Assembly: GCA_036023115.1 (NCBI GenBank)
Contig: JAYKKT010000089.1
Span: forward strand, 16,362,501 to 16,426,500
Length of the DNA: 64,000 nt
Direction: 5' to 3'
DNA from: Brasenia schreberi
Taxonomy: Eukaryota > Streptophyta > Magnoliopsida > Nymphaeales > Cabombaceae
The position numbers were made by a program, and so were the translations under genes. This document shows positions 44,366 to 57,047 of this stretch, in pieces (position 1 is the first letter of the stretch; each line of letters begins with the position of its first letter). The notes beneath the pieces were generated by a model that was given only the letters and a program-made list of their open reading frames with translations, was not told the origin of the DNA and made no database searches.

Positions 44366-47300
44366 TGTAGACGCGCGAAACATCCCCGCCTCTCGCATTT
44401 TCAGGGCTCGGAGCAGATCCTCTCGTGCGTCTAAGGCTTTATTTATGCAAACAGGGCGTGCCAGCTAGCTTACCTAAGCTAGCGAAGATATATTTAACAC
44501 TGACTTCTAAACGTGGCGATTGTGAGCAAGTGAGCTCTTGTCGTCGCAGACCTTCTTGCACCGATGCGCAAGGGTCAGTCTGTACGCTTTGCAAAAATCG
44601 TGTTTTTGGGAGAGAAAGTCTACGAAGCGGTTCGAGGTGTCTATTTTGGGTCTTTTAAATGCGATTGCATGTTTTAAATCACGTGGATTTGCACGTGCCT
44701 AAGTCTTTTCTTTTATCCCTTTTCAGGCCACCTAGTTTGTGTGTTATGAACACTCCACTACATGGGCGAATTCGAGCGGGGCTTACTTTGATGCAATATG
44801 CGTCCTACCTCGTGGTATGGCATAGATGCAATGCAAACTCACGCTACTCCAAAGGGAAAACCCGAATGTAAAGACAATACTGAAGGGAAATAACCGAAGG
44901 GAAATGACTTGTAAAGTAAGTGCCGAAGGGAGATATGTATATAGAGTATGTATATGAGCCCTTACTCGGGTCTTGCAAATAAGAGCGAAGGCTCAATGTG
45001 GGTGCGTGCTTGAATTGAAAGACTTACACACACGACATGAAATTAAACCCAAATATAAATTGCAGTATGGCCTTGACTAAGGTCTTGGGAGTAAGAGCGA
45101 AAGCTCAATGTGTGTGATTGCTTGAATTGAAGTACTACGCACACGACATAAATGAAACCCAAATATAACTGCAATAAGGCCTTTACTACGGTCTTGGGAG
45201 TAAGAGCGAAGGCTCAATGTGTGTGAGAGTGCTTGAATTGAAAGACTTACCCACACGACATGAAATGAAACCCAAATAGTATAGGTCGGCCCTTACTTGG
45301 GTCTTTCAAATAAGAGCGAAAGCTCAATGTGTGTGAGAGTGCTTGAATTGAAAGACTTACCCACACGACATGAAATGAAACCCAAATAGTATAGGTCGGC
45401 CCTTACTTGGGTCTTTCAAATAAGAGCGAAAGCTCAATGTGTGTGAGTGCTTGAATTGAAAGACAACGCACCCAACTTAAGCAAAACCCTTCAAAATGAA
45501 AGTATATGTATATACTTATGTATTAGGGGCTGATTAGGCCCGTGTGTGTTCAAAATCGTGCACAACTAAGAGAGTGCACGTGTGTGGGTGTGCCAAGCCA
45601 CGTTATTACAAGCGGGGGGAGACTATGCTCCGTTATTACAACCCCATATCGAATTGAATCTCAAGCAAGTATACAACTAAAGACCGAGTTAGGCACTTGT
45701 AAACACCCCGAAATCCCACGAATTCCTTAAACAAACCTGGTTTTGTAAAAGCAGCCCCAAAAGGCCATTTTGAGTTTGGAAACCCAGGAGCCTTCCAGAC
45801 AACCCTGTACATATGTTTTAAACTCTGTATTTCAAAAATATATAATATAGCTTTTGAAAACCTTTTAAACACGTTTTGAAACCCCAAAGCGGCTTGGCCC
45901 GATCAAGACAGGACCAGGAGAGCTAAGAAGAGCCCGAAACCGGAGCACATGTCAAGCCCGGCACAGCAACTCTTGTATTTGATTCCCACCCCCAGGATCT
46001 CGAATGTCCAAGACCCTGTTCTTATCAAAATATCATTTGAAGTCATCTCCGGAAAGTAGAAACGGAGACGGACAACCATGTTGGCGAAGACCCAACGCAG
46101 ACGGAGTACTGATGCTGTCAGGCCCCGCACGAATCGTCCGTTTCGAACCCAGCTCGAAGGAGTCAGAGTTCAGTTTGGATTGGATCTGGACCATATATAT
46201 CCAGATCCCAATCCAAACCCATATGTGGACTTGGATTTGGATTTGGATCCAGAGATCCAATCCAATATCCATATCCATGGCCCACATCCCCTTCTCATAA
46301 ATGGAGGTGGGGCCCACTTGAAATTCACGTGGGATATTGGGCATGAGAGAGAGTGGGGATGGAAAATATCAAGAGTGTTGTAATTAAGCTTGACTTGTGT
46401 GTCAAGTTTGGGGTTAATCATGTGGGTTAGCCTAATTGAGTGGGTTTAAGCTTGTAATTGGCCAAAACCTAACCTAGGGCTGCACCAACATGAGGTGGTT
46501 AAGGTCTATGGGCCATGCAAAGGGAGCTCCCTCACGTAAACCTAACCCAAAACACCTAATCCAAGCCTACCCCCCCTAATCCACCCCTAATCCGAGCCTA
46601 ATCACCTAACCCACTTCCCTAATCCCGGCCTAATCCCAACCTAATCACCTAACCCACTTCCCTAATCCTTCCCTAAACCTAGGTTAATTTCCCTAATCCT
46701 AGCCTAAACCTAGCCTAATCACCTAACCTAGTTCACTAAACCTCACCCTAAAACCCAACCACCTAACCTAGCCCTAAACCCCTAAACCACCCCTAGCCCA
46801 CAATCTACCCAAACCCCTAGTTTTCAAAATATCTGGCCCAACCCTTTCCAGCCCACCTTATCTACATACCACCCTACCTAAACCACCTAACCACTACCCC
46901 AAGCCCAGCCCTAACCGACCTACCCATCCCTATTTAAACCCCCCCCCTTGGGGGCGGGTTTTCCTGGCTAGCAGCCCTCACCAATCCCAGCCGGGTCCCC
47001 TTCTTCCCCAAGTCCAGCCGAGTCCCATCATCTCCCTCCTGCTCCACCTACTCCACCTGCACCGCCACCTTCTCTCTTCCATCCACCACCATCTCCCAGC
47101 CGGACGCCACCACCATCTCCCAGCCGGACGCCACCACTTGCTCTCCATCCCAACCACCCGATTTCTCTCTTCCATCCACCGCATCTCCCCATTCGGTAAG
47201 TACCCCCCTAACGCTACCTAACTCCTTCTCTACTCCCTCTCCATTCCTAGCCACCCACCATACTATCATCTCACCTACACATCAGCCCTTTGCTGCCACC

Positions 47301-50300
47301 ATTCTCCCTTAGCCGAACCTAGCACAACCTAAACCATCGGCCACTACCTAACTACCCTAACTATACCCGGCCAGCCATCTCTTTTCCCCTTAGACTCCCA
47401 TTCGGCCTTCCCTTAAACTCCCCTTACGTTCATATTCCCTAACACTCTATACTCTCCATTCGTGACCCTATAGCCTTACTTGGCCCAGCCCTTTGATCGC
47501 CCACATCAAGGCGACACCCATTTGCAGCCGGCCACCTTCGAGGCGCCTATCCCTCGTCCCACTTGCAGCCGGCCAGCACCCTTGGTCACCCACCCTCGCG
47601 GAGCTCCCGTTTGCAGCCCAAGGCGAAGGCCAAGCCCACGCTCAAGCAAGGCCTCTACGGACCAGCTACTCGTAAGTGCCTAAACTCGGTCTTTAGTTGT
47701 ATACTTGCTTGAGATTCAATTTGATACGGGGTTGTAATAACGGAGCATAGTCTCCCCCCGCTTGTAATAACGTGGCTTGGCACACCCACACATGTGCACT
47801 CTCTTAGTCGTGCACGATTTTGAACACACACGGGCCTAATCAGCCCCTAATACATAAGTATATATATTTTCATTTTCGAAGGGTTTTGCTTAAGTTGGGT
47901 GCGTTGTCTTTCAATTCAAGCACTCACACACATTGAGCTTTCGCTCTTATTTGAAAGACCCAAGTAAGGGCCGACCTATACTATTTGGGTTTCATTTCAT
48001 GTCGTGTGAGTAAGTCTTTCAATTCAAGCACTCTCACACACATTGAGCTTTCGCTCTTATTTGAAAGACCCAAGTAAGGGCCGACCTATACTATTTGGGT
48101 TTCATTTCATGTCGTGTGAGTAAGTCTTTCAATTCAAGCACTCTCACACACATTGAGCTTTCGCTCTTATTTGAAAGACCCAAGTAAGGGCCGACCTATA
48201 CTATTTGGGTTTCATTTCATGTCGTGTGTGTAAGTCTTTCAATTCAAGCACTCTCACACACATTGAGCCTTCGCTCTTACTCCCAAGACCTTAGTAAAGG
48301 CCTTATTGCAGTTATATTTGGGTTTCATTTATGTCGTGTGTGTAGTACTTCAATTCAAGCACTCTCACACACATTGAGCCTTCGCTCTTACTCCCAAGAC
48401 CTTAGTCAAAGCCATACTGCAATTTATATTTGGGTTTAATTTCATGTCGTGTGTGTAAGTCTTTCAATTCCAGCATGCACCCACATTGAGCCTTCGCTCT
48501 TATTTGTAAGACCCGAGTAAGGGCTCATATACATAATCTATATACATATCTCCCTTCGGTTATTTCCCTTCGGTTATTTCCCTTCAGTATTGTCTTTACA
48601 TTTCGGGTTTTCCCTTTGGAGTAGCGTGAGTTTGCATTGCATCTACGCCATACCACGAGGTAGGACGCATATTGCATCAAAGCAAGCCCCGCTCGAATTC
48701 GCCCACGTAGTGGAGTGTTCATAACACACAAACTAGGTGGCCCGAAAAGGGATAAAAGAAAAAGACTTAGGCACGTGCAAATCCACGTGATCTAAAACAT
48801 GCAATCGCATTTTAAAAACCCAAAATAGACACCTTGAACCGCTTCGTAGACTTTCTCTCCAAAAACTCGATTTTTGCAAAGTGTACAGACTGACCCTTGC
48901 GCATCGGTGCAAGAAGGTCTGCGACGACAAGAGCTTACTTGCTCACAATCGCCACGTTTAGAAGTCAGTGTTAAAAATATCTTCGCTAGCTTAGGTAAGC
49001 TAGCTGGAACACCCTGTTTGCATACATAGGCCTTAGACACACGAGAGAATCCGCTCCGAGCCCTGAAAAAGGCAAAGAGGCGGGGATTTTCGCGCGTCTA
49101 CAGCACTTACTAGTAGCTGGTCTGTAGAGGCCTTGCTTGAGCGTGGGCTTGGCCTTCGCCTTGGGCTGCAAAAGGGAGCTCCGCAAGGTTGAGCGACAAG
49201 GGGTGCTGGCCGGCTGCGAATGGGGCACGGGATAGGCGCCTTGAAGGTGGCCGGCTGCAAGCAAGGGTGTCGCCTTGATGTGGGGGGTTAAAGGGGCTAG
49301 GTAAGGTCACTAGGGGGAGTGTAGTGTTAGGGGAGTATGGCACTAAGGGAGGTTTAAGGGAAGACCGAATGGGACACCTAGGGGAAAAGAGATGGCTGGC
49401 CGAATGGAAGGGATAGTCGGTTGGAGTGGCCGACTAGGGGAATGTGGTGGTGGCGGGTTGCTAGGATAGCTATGGGTGGAGTATGGGAAGGAAGCTAGCT
49501 AGGTGATGGGGCTAGGTGGTAGTGGGGGTAGTGGGTGTAAGGGAGTGCTAGGGGCAGGTCTTAGGAAGTCGAATAGGGTGGCCGGGTGTAGCTAGTGTAG
49601 TTAGGTAGTGGCGGGTAGCTAGGGTGACTAAGGCTTGGCCGAGTGGGAGTGGTGGCGGCAAGTGGCTGATATTAGGGTAAGGTGGTGGTATGGTGGGTGG
49701 CTGGGAGTGGAGAGGGAGTGGAGAAGGAGCTAGGTAGAGTGTGGGGTACTAACCGGATGAAGAGGCGGCGGGTGGTTGAGGAGCAGCCGGATGTGGGGGC
49801 TCGGCTGGTTCGGTCGATGGAGGTGGCTTCGGCTGGAATGGTGGTGGCGGTGGTGGTGCTGGTGTGGTGGGATGTGGAGCAGGTGGAGTAGGTGGAGTTT
49901 GGGGAAGTGGAGGAAGGAGAGGACCCGACTGGCTTGGAGATGGCTTCTAGATGGGAAAACCCGCCCCCAAGGGGGGGGTTTATATAGGGATGGGTAGGTC
50001 GGTTAGGGCTGGGTTTGGGGTAGTGGTTAGGTGGTTTAGGTAGGGTGGTATGAAGATAAGGTGGGCTGGAAAGGGTAGGGCCAGATATTTTAAATACTAG
50101 TGGTTTGGGTAGATTGTGGGCTAGGGGTGGTTTAGGGGTTTAGGGTTTGGTTAGGTGGTTGGGTTCTAGGGTGAGGTTTAGTGAACTAGGTTAGGTGATT
50201 AGGCTAGGATTAGGCTAGGTTTAGGGAAATTAACCTAGGTTTAGGGAAGGATTAGGGAAGTGGGTTAGGTGATTAGGTTAGGATTAGGCCAGGATTAGGG

Positions 50301-51204
50301 AAGTAGGTTAGGTGATTAGGCTCGGATTAGGGGCGGATTAGGGTGGAAGGCTAGGATTAGGTATTTTGGGTTAGGTTTAGGTGAAGGAGCTCCCTTTGCA
50401 TGGCCCATAGACCTTAACCACATCATGTTGGTGCAGCCCTAGGTTAGGTTTTGGCTAACTCAATTAGGCTAACCCACGTGATTAACCCCAAACTTGACAC
50501 ACAAGTCAAGCTTAATTACAACCACACTTGATCTTATCCATCCCCACTCTCTCTCATGCCCATAATCCCACGTGAATTTCAAGTGGGCCCCACCTCCATT
50601 TATGAGAAGGTGATGTGGGCCATGGATATGGATATTGGATTGGATTTTTGAATCCAAATCCAAATCCAAGTCCATACATGGGTTTGGATTGGGAAATGGA
50701 TATATATGGTCCAGATCCAATCCAAACTGAACTCTGACTCCTTCGAGCTGTATTCGAAATGAACGGTTTGTGCAGGGCCTGACAGCATCAGTGCTCCGTC
50801 TACGTTGGGTCTTCGCCAACATGATCGTCCGCATCTGTTTTCGCCTTCCGGAGATGACTTCAAAGGATGTTTTGATGATAACAGGGTCTTGGACGTTCGA
50901 GATCCTAGGAGTATGGATGTGATACAAGAGTTGCTGTGTCGGGCTCGACATGTGCTCCGGTTCCGGGCTCTCTTTGACTTCGCTGGTCCTGTCTTGATTA
51001 GGCCAAGCTGCTTTGGGGTTTCAAAAACGTGTTTTAAAAGGTTTTCAAAAGCTATATTATATATTTTTGAAATATGAAGTTTAAAACATATATACAGGGT
51101 CATCTGGAAGGCTCCTGGGTTTCCAAACTCAAAATAGCCCTTTGGGGCTGCTTGTACAAAACCAGGTTTGTTTAGGAAATTCGTGGGATTTCGGGGTGTT
51201 TACA
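44366..51204 (-). mobile_element. Solo LTR of family A, minus strand (segments 44366-45697 and 49108-51204)
   Basis: Left end TGTAGACGCGCG, right end GTGTTTACA, flanked by ACGTG at 44361-44365 and 51205-51209. Length without its insertion is 3,429 bp. A TATA box lies near 49977-49987 on the minus strand, and two close 110-bp units lie at 45225-45455. Confidence 0.94.
45698..49102 (+). mobile_element. Innermost solo LTR of family A (3,405 bp)
   Basis: TGTAAACACC to GCGCGTCTACA, flanked by GCACT at 45693-45697 and 49103-49107. TATA-like CTATTTAAAC at 46930-46939, donor GTAAGT at 47196, three close 110-bp units at 47925-48240. It lies in the opposite orientation inside an LTR of the same family, so the pair forms a large inverted repeat. 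Confidence 0.95.
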
Positions 51205-54200
51205 ACGTGAAGCACCTCTCCCTATCTGGACTTCACGCCCCATTTTTTCCAGCCCACTCACCTCTATTTATAGAGGTTTTAAGTGGGTCTTGGATCTTGG
51301 GTCCTGGATTTGGGTCTGGCTATCCAGATCCAATCCAAACCCTGTTTGGATCTGGATCATGGATCTCGGATATTTTTGAGATCCAGATCCAATCCAAATA
51401 TTTATTTGGGTTTGGATCTCGGATCTCAGATCTTGGATTTTGAGATCCAGATCCAATCCAAACACAATTTGGATCTGGATCTGGATATTTTGGGTCCAGA
51501 TCCAGTTCAAACTTTTTCTTTTGCTTCTTGGTTTTCTGGTCCTTTCTGGTGCTTTTCACCGTCGGTTTTGAGTGGGCTTCGATTCATTGGAGGCCCAACT
51601 CTTGCCTGGGTCTTCCCCAAGTCTTTTTTCCAACCGGTGTTCTGCTTTTCAGGACTTTTTCGGTGTTTGTTTCGGTCCGCCGTTTTGGTTTTTGGCCGAT
51701 TCCTATTGATATCGAACTCAGATTGCCGCACGGATTCCGTCCTTCATTCTGACGGGACGTGTCTCGAACTTCTGTCGACTTCCTCAGGTACTGGGCTTCT
51801 TTCTGTATTTTGGAGCTGCTTTGCACTTTTTCTTTGACCCAAATTACATTTTTACCCTTCTGTCGGGCTTTTCTCCAAACGAGCTCTTTTTTCTTCCATT
51901 TTTGAACAGGGGGTGGCTTCTGAAATTCTGGGCTCGAATCCTCTTCTTGCCTGGGCTTTTCTTTTGCCTTTTGTACATGTTTTCATATTTTAAAATAGGT
52001 TGTCGTTTTGGCTCAAACGAGCTTTTTTGTATTTTTGAGAGTTTTTGATTTTTGGAAAATTCGGGGTGTTTACAACCACCTTACCACTACCCTAATACCA
52101 GCCCCCAACCGACCTATCCCAGCCCTATATAAACCCCCCCCAAGGGGCGGGTTTCTCATCTTCTCTCATCCCTTTCCAGCCCAACCGAACCCAGCCACTC
52201 CAGCCACTCCCAGCTGGGTCTTCCACCTGCACCACAGCCAGCCACCACCTTGCTCCACCTGCTCCACCACACCCCAGCCGGCCACCCACCTATCGCAACC
52301 ACCACCTTCGGCCGAACCCTCCACTTCAACCACCCGGCTGCTCCTCTCTTCCATCCACCACCTCTCTTTAACACCGGTTAGTACCCCATACTCCACTCCA
52401 CCTCTTCTTCGCTCCCCCTCCACTCCCAGCCACCTGCACCACCACCACCATATCACCCTAACACCAACCACCTTCCATCCTACCCATTCGGCCAAGCCTC
52501 AACCACTCTAACTACCCGCCATTGCCTAGACACCCTAGCTACACCCGGCCACTCCACCCAACTCCCTAAGACCTGCCCATATCACCTCACCACACCCACC
52601 ACCACCTTACCCCATACCCTAGCTAGTTCCTTTCCCATCTACCACAGCCCTAGCTACCTTAGCGACCACCACCACCGAGCCTCCCTTAGTCGGCCACTCC
52701 AACCGACTGTCCCATACCCATTCGGCCAGCCACCCGCCAGCCATATCCTTCCCCTAGGTACTCCCTTAGACATTCCCTTAGGCTCCACCTTAGTGCCATA
52801 CTTCCTAAATACTACACCCTCCCTTAGTGACCCTACTTAGTCACCTTAGCCCCACACACCAAGACAGCCCTTTTGCTAAGCAGCCGGCCATTTTCAAGGT
52901 GCCCCTCCCGCACGCCATTCCCAGCCGGCCAGCAGCCCCTTTGCCGTTCAACTTCGCGGAGCTCCCTTTTGCAGCCCAAGGCGAAGGCCAAGCCCACGCT
53001 CAAGCAAGGCATCTTCGGACCAGCTATTAGTAAGTGCCTAACTCGGTCCTTAGTTGTATACTTGCTTAAAATTCAATTCGATACGGTGTTGTAATAACAG
53101 AGCATAGTCTCCCCCCGCTTGTAATAACGTGGCTTGGCACACCCACACACACATGCACTCTCTTAGTTGTGCACGATTTTGAACACACACGGGCCTAATC
53201 AGCCCCAAATATATAAATATATATATATATATTTTAACTTACGTAGGGTTTTGCTTAAGTTGAGTGTGTTGTCTTTCAATTCAAGCACTCACACACATTG
53301 AGCCTTCGCTCTTATTTGAAAGACCCAAGTAAGGGTCATGCTATACTATTTGGGTTTCATTTCATGTCGTGTGTGTAAGTCTTTCAATTCAAGCACTCAC
53401 ACACATTGAGCCTTCGCTCTTATTTGAAAGACCCAAATAAGGGCCGTGTTATACTATTTGGGTTTAATTTCATGTTGTGTGCGTAGTACTTCAATTCAAG
53501 CACTCACACACATTGAGCTTTCGCTCTTATTCCCAAGACCTTAATCAAGGCCATATTGCAAGTTATATTTGGGTTTCATTTCATGTTGTGTGTGTAAGTC
53601 TTTCAATTCAAGCACGCACCCACATTGAGCCTTCGCTCTTATTTGCAAGACCCGAGTAAGGGCCCATATATATACCTTATATGCATATCTCCCTTCGGCA
53701 TTTACATTACAAGTCATTTCCCTTCGATTATTTCCCTTCGGTTATTTCCCTTCGGCATTGTCTTTACATTCGGGTTTTTCCCTTTGGAGTAGCGTGAGTT
53801 TGCATTGCATCTACGCCATACCATGAGGTAGGATGCATATTGCATCAAAGCAAGCCCCGTACTCCCGCTCAAATTCGCCCCATGTAGTGGAGTGTTCATA
53901 ACACACACCTAGGTGGCCCATAAAGGGATAAAAAGAAAGACTTAGGCACGTGCAAATCCACGTGATCTAAAATCTGCAATCGCATTTAAAAGATCCGAAT
54001 TAAACACCTCGAACCACTCTCGTAAGCTTTTCCTACCCTAAACTCGATTTTTAAAAGCGTACAGACTGACCCTTGCGCATCGGTGCAAGAAGGTCTGCGA
54101 CGACAAGAGCTCACTTGCTCATAGTCGCCACGTTAGATGTCAGATTAAAATATATCTTCGCTAGCTTAGGTAAGCTAGTTGGCATGCCCTATTTATACAA

Positions 54201-54542
54201 ATAGGCCTTAGACACACGAGAGGATCCGATCCAGGCCCTGAGAAGCCAAAGGGGAGGCGGGGATTTTCCTGCGTCTACAACTGCACCTGGCCGAACCACC
54301 TAGGAGGGCTGGCTTGACTTGGCCGGACCACATCAAGAGGAGGGCTGGCTTGACTTGGCCGAACCATACCCACCTAGAGCTGAACCAAAAAGAGGGTTGC
54401 ATCGAACCGAACCACGAGCTGCATCTAAGGGAAAAAGTGTAAAGTTTCTAAAACTTTGATTTTAAACCGCTTTCTCTCTTAAATTCAATTTGGAACAGGG
54501 TTACAGTAATGGAGCGAAGCCTCCCCCCATGTTGTAATATTC

Positions 54543-54790
54543 GTGCATGAATACCATTGCACCTATGAGCACTTGAGCCTTTTCGTTCTTAACTGGTGGA
54601 TGAACACGATCGCACCCACAAGCACTTGAGCCTTTTCGCTCTTAACTGGTGGATGAACATGATTGCACCCACGAGCACTTGAGCCTTTTTGCTCTTAAAT
54701 TGGTGGATTGTCACGATTACACTCACGAGCACTCGAGCCTTTCCGCTCTTTACACTCACATACACTCGAGCCTTTTTGCTCTCTTAAGCT
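54543..54790 (+). repeat. Tandem array of about 55-bp units with TTGAGCCTTTTCGCTCTTAA
   Basis: Four to five units of GAGCACTTGAGCCTTTTCGC plus TGGTGGATGAACACGAT. The core GAGCC...GCTC is the same palindrome-like element that occurs once per 110-bp unit in family A and as GAGCGAAAAGGCTC in D and F. Confidence 0.8.
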
Positions 54791-54815
54791 AAATATATAT
54801 ATATATATATATATT
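54791..54815. repeat. (AT)n microsatellite
   Basis: About eleven AT steps lie between the two arrays of LTR E. Confidence 0.9.
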
Positions 54816-54827
54816 TCAATTCATGTG

Positions 54828-55115
54828 GATTTTACTTTCGTGAAAGTCGCGTGTGTTTTACTTTCCTGAAAGTCACATGAGTTTTACTTTCGTGAAAGTA
54901 GCATGAGTTTTACTTTTGTGTAAGTCGAGGGGTTGCACTTTAAATTCGCGTGAGTTTAACTTTCGCGTAAGTAGAGTGACTGCACTTCAATTTGCGTGAG
55001 TTTACTTTCATGAAAGTAGAGTGAAAGCACTTCAATTCGCGTGAGTTTACTTTTGTGAAAGTAGAGTGAAAGCATTTAAATTCGCGTGAGTTTACTTTCG
55101 TGAAAGTAGAGTGGG
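54828..55115 (+). repeat. Hairpin tandem array with ACTTTCGTGAAAGT core
   Basis: Eight units carry the near-perfect inverted repeat ACTTTC-GT-GAAAGT: near 54833, 54858, 54884, 54910 (about 26-bp spacing) and 54957, 55001, 55047, 55091 (about 45-bp spacing). Several units vary in the 2-base loop (GT, CT, AT) while stems are mostly kept. Confidence 0.82.
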
Positions 55116-55616
55116 TGCAAGTTTCAATTCAGGTGAGTTTGCATCATCGTTCTCAAAAACCCAAAAAGATTTCTAGCATCTCTACATCTGCTCATTGCGG
55201 CAAAACGCTCGAACCCTCACTCCAAACATGCTGAAACTAGGCCACACATTCCACACACATCAGGCCTAAACAAATAAAACTTGCAAGAACTTAGGGCCAT
55301 CCAACCCTTGTGATAAAATTGGCAAAAGTGCACGAACGGAATTCTTTCCAAAACACTGATCGTTCAGTTAATTTGAAGTAAAAACTTGCTTGAAAATCAA
55401 AGTTCCTAAGCGCTTAAACCGACCCTTGAGCATCGGTTCAAGAAGGTTTAAAACGAAAAGAGTCCGCTCGCCTATAATCACCAAAAAGTCAGAAAATCGT
55501 TTCAAAAACCTTCCCTAGTTTGTGTAAGCTAGCTGGCACGCTCACACAAGCGTAGGAACAAAAAGGTTCACTTCGAATTTTCTAACTTGGGAGTGGAAAT
55601 TTTCATGTTTAAAGAA

Positions 55617-55635
55617 TTGGCATGCCCAGTGGGAC
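55617..55635 (+). other. Primer binding site of the E element
   Basis: TTGGCATGCCCAGTGGGAC differs from the PBS of element 1 at two positions, which shows that E is a related plus-strand element and that LTR E is its 5' LTR. Confidence 0.8.
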
Positions 55636-55692
55636 CCGGGTCTTAAGCGAACTTCAAATCAAACAAGTAAAACTTCAAAACTTAAAAAAAAA

Positions 55693-56430
55693 AAAAACAT
55701 GTTATCAAAAATTGTGCACCAAAAATTTTTCAAGTAATGGATTAAAAGCCAAGGAAAGCCTCGTCGAGTAACTCAAAGCATTTTTTCCAATCACCTAAAG
55801 CCCAAGAAGAGTTGACTGGTATCAAAGAGATTTTTAGAAAGATGGATGCCTTAAACCATGAGATTAAGGCACATCGATCACATAGCAGCTCATCTTGGGC
55901 ACATAGAGATCACAAAAGGAAAACCGATCCTAAACTCGAGGAAGGATATGAGGTTAAAGATGAAACCCAAAGGCGGATCAAAACATCCATTCTCAAGCCT
56001 CCAAGCACTCCAACCTCCAAAGAAAAACCAAAAAAAGATTTTTATACTTCAAAAAGCCAAAAAAATCTGAAAAATTTCCAAAACCACAAAAAAAATTGAA
56101 AAACAAAACTCTAAAATTTTGGAAACTAGAAATGAAATCCCTAATTCAGGGCACACAAACATGAAAAGGACGAGAGTCACACAAATATTTCAATTCAGGG
56201 GACACAAAATCAACACTCCACAAAAGGACGAGTCACACAAAGGTAGGATTCGAAAAGGAACGCCTCGAAAAGCAACGGGAGCTCAAAAGAGAGTCACTCG
56301 GGGACAAGGCCTGCTCTCACCATGAAAAGGTAGACAAGTCGGAAAGAGGTATGCCTAAAACCCATCCTCCTCTAAACTCTCTTCTCGATATAGGGTCATT
56401 GGATGCATTGAAGCACACTCATGCACCCAC
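55693..56430 (+). pseudogene. Decayed gag N-terminal region of the E element
   Basis: Short frames (55812-56099, 56119-56325) hold a charged, coiled-coil-like start (EIFRKMDALNHEIKA) followed by Lys-rich sequence. The position after the PBS and an A-rich leader fits gag. The capsid core, knuckle and protease found in element 1 are missing, so about 2 kb has been deleted. The Lys-rich parts cannot be aligned by eye. Confidence 0.55.
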
Positions 56431-56443
56431 AAACCCATAAAAT

Positions 56444-57047
56444 GTGCTCGAAAAAGAGGATTTTCAAGGTGTGCCAAATGTCCGGCACCACGAAAAACAA
56501 TTTCAAAAACAAAAACAAAAACAAAAAAGGGTTCAAAATATGGTAGATCCTAAGGCATGCATCAGCATTCTAGGAACCCCTACCATGAATGAACCCAATT
56601 CCCCAAAACATCCAAAAACCCTCAATGGACCGTGCATGGCTTCCCTTGAAAACCATATCTCCCAAACAAGGGTCGTGTGGAAGCCCAAGTCTTCCACCAC
56701 CCCAAAATCCAAACTCCCAAAGTTCAAAATAAAATAGGCATATACCCATGATATAGACGATTCAATGTTCCAAGGACATGAACTTTACAAAACTTTTTCA
56801 AAAACCAAAAAGCCTTGGAACATGATCTTAAACATGGGATATAAACCCTACAAAGGCCTGGGAGCCAAAAATCAAAGTAGGCTAGAACCCAGCCTACCCA
56901 AGGCCAACCCAAGTCGATATGGATTGGGCTACAGCCCACCCATACCCCCTGAGCCACCACCTAAAACCACTTGGGTCAAGGGTGCCCTTTAGAACCCACT
57001 AAAACCGAAACCCATGGCTTAGACCTTTTGATTAGAGTCTAATTCAT
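56444..57047 (+). pseudogene. gag-pro C-terminal remnant of the E element with G-patch-like segment
   Basis: Two frame-compatible stretches separated by a stop near 56735 read DDSMFQGHELYKTFSK, then MGYKPYKGLGAKNQ and PSRYGLGYSPPIPPEPPP, matching the end of gag-pro of element 1 (15000-15200) with clear divergence. This keeps the G-x-G-L-G pattern better than family A does. Stops follow at about 56990. Good evidence that E is a distant cousin of A. Confidence 0.85.

Larger units (their letters stand above)
41760..52074 (-). mobile_element. Solo LTR of family D (segments 41760-44365 and 51210-52074)
   Basis: TGTAGACACC at the left end and GTGTTTACA at the right end are flanked by ACCAC at 41755-41759 and 52075-52079. 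Without its insertion the LTR is 3,471 bp. It holds a TATA box on the minus strand (CTATAAATAG, 51264-51273), the hairpin cluster 43112-44010, and U5 with the covarying hairpin CTTGA/TCAAG (41936-41953) and a PBS-like TGGTACGCCC (41834-41843). Confidence 0.93.
40638..54279 (+). mobile_element. Outer solo LTR of family A (segments 40638-41759 and 52080-54279)
   Basis: It starts TATAAACACCCCG (TG to TA) and ends CTGCGTCTACA. The two segments join at ACCAC to give a normal A LTR of 3,322 bp. The flanks are ATTGC (40633-40637) and ACTGC (54280-54284), a target duplication with one transition. No internal region remains. It has TATA box CTATATAAAC at 52135-52144, a changed donor GTTAGT near 52376 and about two close 110-bp units (53285-53500). 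It is the oldest of the four nested LTRs. Confidence 0.9.
54285..55613 (+). repeat. Family E 5' LTR, right segment with U5
   Basis: It ends ATTTTCATGTTTAAA where TCTACA would be expected, four bases before the PBS, so the terminal bases have decayed. U5 has the hairpin CTTGAGCATCGGTTCAAG (55425-55442) and the PBS-like TGGCACGCTC (55534-55543). It contains two tandem arrays and an AT microsatellite, listed separately. Confidence 0.8.
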
